Positions 6,799 to 7,957 of a stretch of DNA of 7,957 nucleotides are shown here, piece after piece. A program made the position numbers and the translations under genes. The first letter of the stretch is position 1, and each line of letters starts with the position of its first letter. Where the stretch lies: the NCBI GenBank assembly GCA_021815905.1, contig JAKAZP010000107.1, forward strand, positions 1 to 7,957. The letters are read 5' to 3'. Source of the DNA: Pseudomonadota bacterium (GTDB lineage Bacteria > Pseudomonadota > Gammaproteobacteria > Steroidobacterales > Steroidobacteraceae). Below the pieces are notes generated by a model. It was not told the origin of the DNA. It did no database searches and worked only from the letters and a program-made list of their open reading frames with translations.

Positions 6799-7884
6799 AT
6801 GCACACCCAGCACCTGACCCGATCCAAAGGGCATCGCTCCCCGCCCGGCATGCGGGTCGCGCTGCTCTCGGCGCTGCTCTTCGGGGTGACCCCGCCGCTC
6901 GCCAAAGTGCTGCTCGAGCGCTCCTCTCCCGTGCTCCTCGCGGGGCTGCTCTACGCCGGGAGCGGGGTCGGCCTGACTCTGCTGAGAGTCGGCAGGGACC
7001 GGGCCTGGCGAGCGATGGGACTCGCTCCAGGGGAGGGCGGGTGGCTCGCCGCGGCCATCCTCTGCGGCGGAGTCCTCGCGCCGGCGCTGCTCATGCTGGG
7101 GCTCGCGCGCCTCGATGCCGCGACCGCATCGCTGCTGCTGAATCTGGAGGTCGTGTTCACGGCGCTCATCGCGTGGCTCGCCTTCCGTGAAGCGACCAGC
7201 CGGCGAGTCGTGCTGGGGCTCCTCGCGATCTTCCTGGGCGGGGCCGCGATGGCGCTGCCGAGCCGGTGGGCGAGCTCGGCAGGGGGCGCCGGACTCATTG
7301 CGGCGGCGTGCTTCTGCTGGGCGCTCGACAACAATCTCACGCGTCGCATCGCGGGCGCCGATGCGCTTGCGCTCGCGGCCGTCAAGGGGCTCGCGGCCGG
7401 GGCCGTCAACATCGCGCTCGCGCTGCTGCTCGCCGGGGCCGTGCTGCCGGCCGCCGGCCGCATCGGGGCGTCGCTGGCGCTCGGATTCGCCGGCTACGGC
7501 GTGAGCCTCGCGCTCTACATCGTCGCGCTGCGCGAGCTCGGCACCGCGCGCGCCAGCGCCTATTTCGGCACCGCGCCCTTCATCGGCGCGGCGGTCTCGC
7601 TGGTCGTGTTCGGCAGGACGGGAGGCGCGGGATTCTGGGTCGCCGCCGTCCTCATGGGGCTCGGAGTCTGGCTGCACGCGAGCGAGCACCACGCGCACGT
7701 GCACGTGCATCCCGGCCTGAGGCATTCCCATGCGCACGCTCACGATGACTCACACGGCCATCGGCACGAGCACGAGTTCGACTGGGACGGACGCGAGCCG
7801 CACGTGCACGAGCACGGGCACGGGGAGCTCGAGCACGCGCATTCCCATTTTCCCGACATCCATCATCGACACCATCATGACTGA
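6799..7884 (+). CDS. EamA/DMT family transporter with histidine-rich C-terminal tail
   Basis: This 361-residue protein has the drug/metabolite transporter architecture of about ten hydrophobic helices in two EamA halves (about 18-140 and 155-290). LLSALLFGVTPPLAKVLL opens the first; LLNLEVVFTALIAWLAFRE closes the first half, and GTARASAYFGTAPFIGAAVS is the matching motif of the second. Residues 293-361 form a soluble tail with 26 histidines in 69 residues, mostly HxH runs, ending HSHFPDIHHRHHHD. From memory, similar tails recur in one EamA branch, and the density suggests divalent metal binding (Zn, Ni, Co or Cu), so metal export or metal-sensed transport is plausible but unproven. The ATG at 6799 has only a distant GAGG; ATG 6850 (MRVALLSALL) is the alternative start and lies right at the first helix. 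Confidence 0.88.
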   Translation: MHTQHLTRSKGHRSPPGMRVALLSALLFGVTPPLAKVLLERSSPVLLAGLLYAGSGVGLTLLRVGRDRAWRAMGLAPGEGGWLAAAILCGGVLAPALLMLGLARLDAATASLLLNLEVVFTALIAWLAFREATSRRVVLGLLAIFLGGAAMALPSRWASSAGGAGLIAAACFCWALDNNLTRRIAGADALALAAVKGLAAGAVNIALALLLAGAVLPAAGRIGASLALGFAGYGVSLALYIVALRELGTARASAYFGTAPFIGAAVSLVVFGRTGGAGFWVAAVLMGLGVWLHASEHHAHVHVHPGLRHSHAHAHDDSHGHRHEHEFDWDGREPHVHEHGHGELEHAHSHFPDIHHRHHHD

Positions 7885-7957
7885 GCGAGCGGAATGTTGA
7901 TTCACGCCCACCCATCGAAGACGGCTTGCCGCCGCAGAGCCCGTGGCGCGCGCGCGG
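7885..7957. other. Window end without a supported gene
   Basis: Seventy-three bases follow the EamA stop. A frame from the ATG at 7894 stays open to the window edge, but it has no recognisable content and the sequence ends after 21 codons. No terminator hairpin followed by a T run is visible. Confidence 0.4.

Noticed and set aside
7675..7881. Repeated CAC/CAT-rich stretch as a DNA tandem repeat or CRISPR-like array
   Set aside because: It is the in-frame His-rich tail of the EamA protein; there is no regular repeat-spacer period.
7894..7957. Possible new gene starting at the ATG at 7894
   Set aside because: Only 21 codons are visible, with no recognisable sequence and a weak ribosome site.

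Overview
The window is GC-rich bacterial chromosome, densely packed with housekeeping genes. The phosphoglucomutase is of the proteobacterial type (very close to the E. coli Pgm pattern), and there is a SCO-type copper chaperone and a DUF2147 periplasmic protein. I therefore infer a high-GC member of the Pseudomonadota, probably Gammaproteobacteria. This rests on protein similarity from memory, not on a search.

Layout. Bases 1-171 hold the last 56 codons of a plus-strand membrane protein that begins outside the window. It converges on, and overlaps by 17 bp, the minus-strand exodeoxyribonuclease III gene (155-952). A 186-bp divergent promoter region (953-1138) has two perfect inverted repeats. 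It leads into a plus-strand operon of phosphoglucomutase (1139-2800, TTG start) and transaldolase (2797-3888), joined by an ATGA overlap. These link glucose-1-P/glucose-6-P interconversion to the non-oxidative pentose phosphate pathway.

A minus-strand block follows, read from about 6.7 kb down to 3.9 kb: an M50/site-2-type intramembrane metalloprotease with two C-terminal CBS domains (5503-6681); a 55-codon ORF resembling the N-terminus of Caa3-type CtaG (5123-5290); a SCO family lipoprotein whose ATG overlaps that ORF's stop (4497-5126); and a secreted DUF2147 protein (3913-4440). Between the protease and the small ORF, on the plus strand, lies a decayed DksA/TraR-type zinc-finger coding remnant (5342-5500). 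Divergent from the protease is a plus-strand EamA/DMT-type transporter (6799-7884) with a 69-residue histidine-rich C-terminal tail. The last 73 bases contain no gene I can support.

No clear new multi-gene system is present. The items most worth a second look are the DksA-like relic, the tiny CtaG-like ORF coupled to SCO, the His-rich transporter tail, and the two inverted repeats upstream of pgm. Several very long open frames run antisense to, or upstream of, the real genes (871, 856 and 974 codons) and are products of the high GC content.
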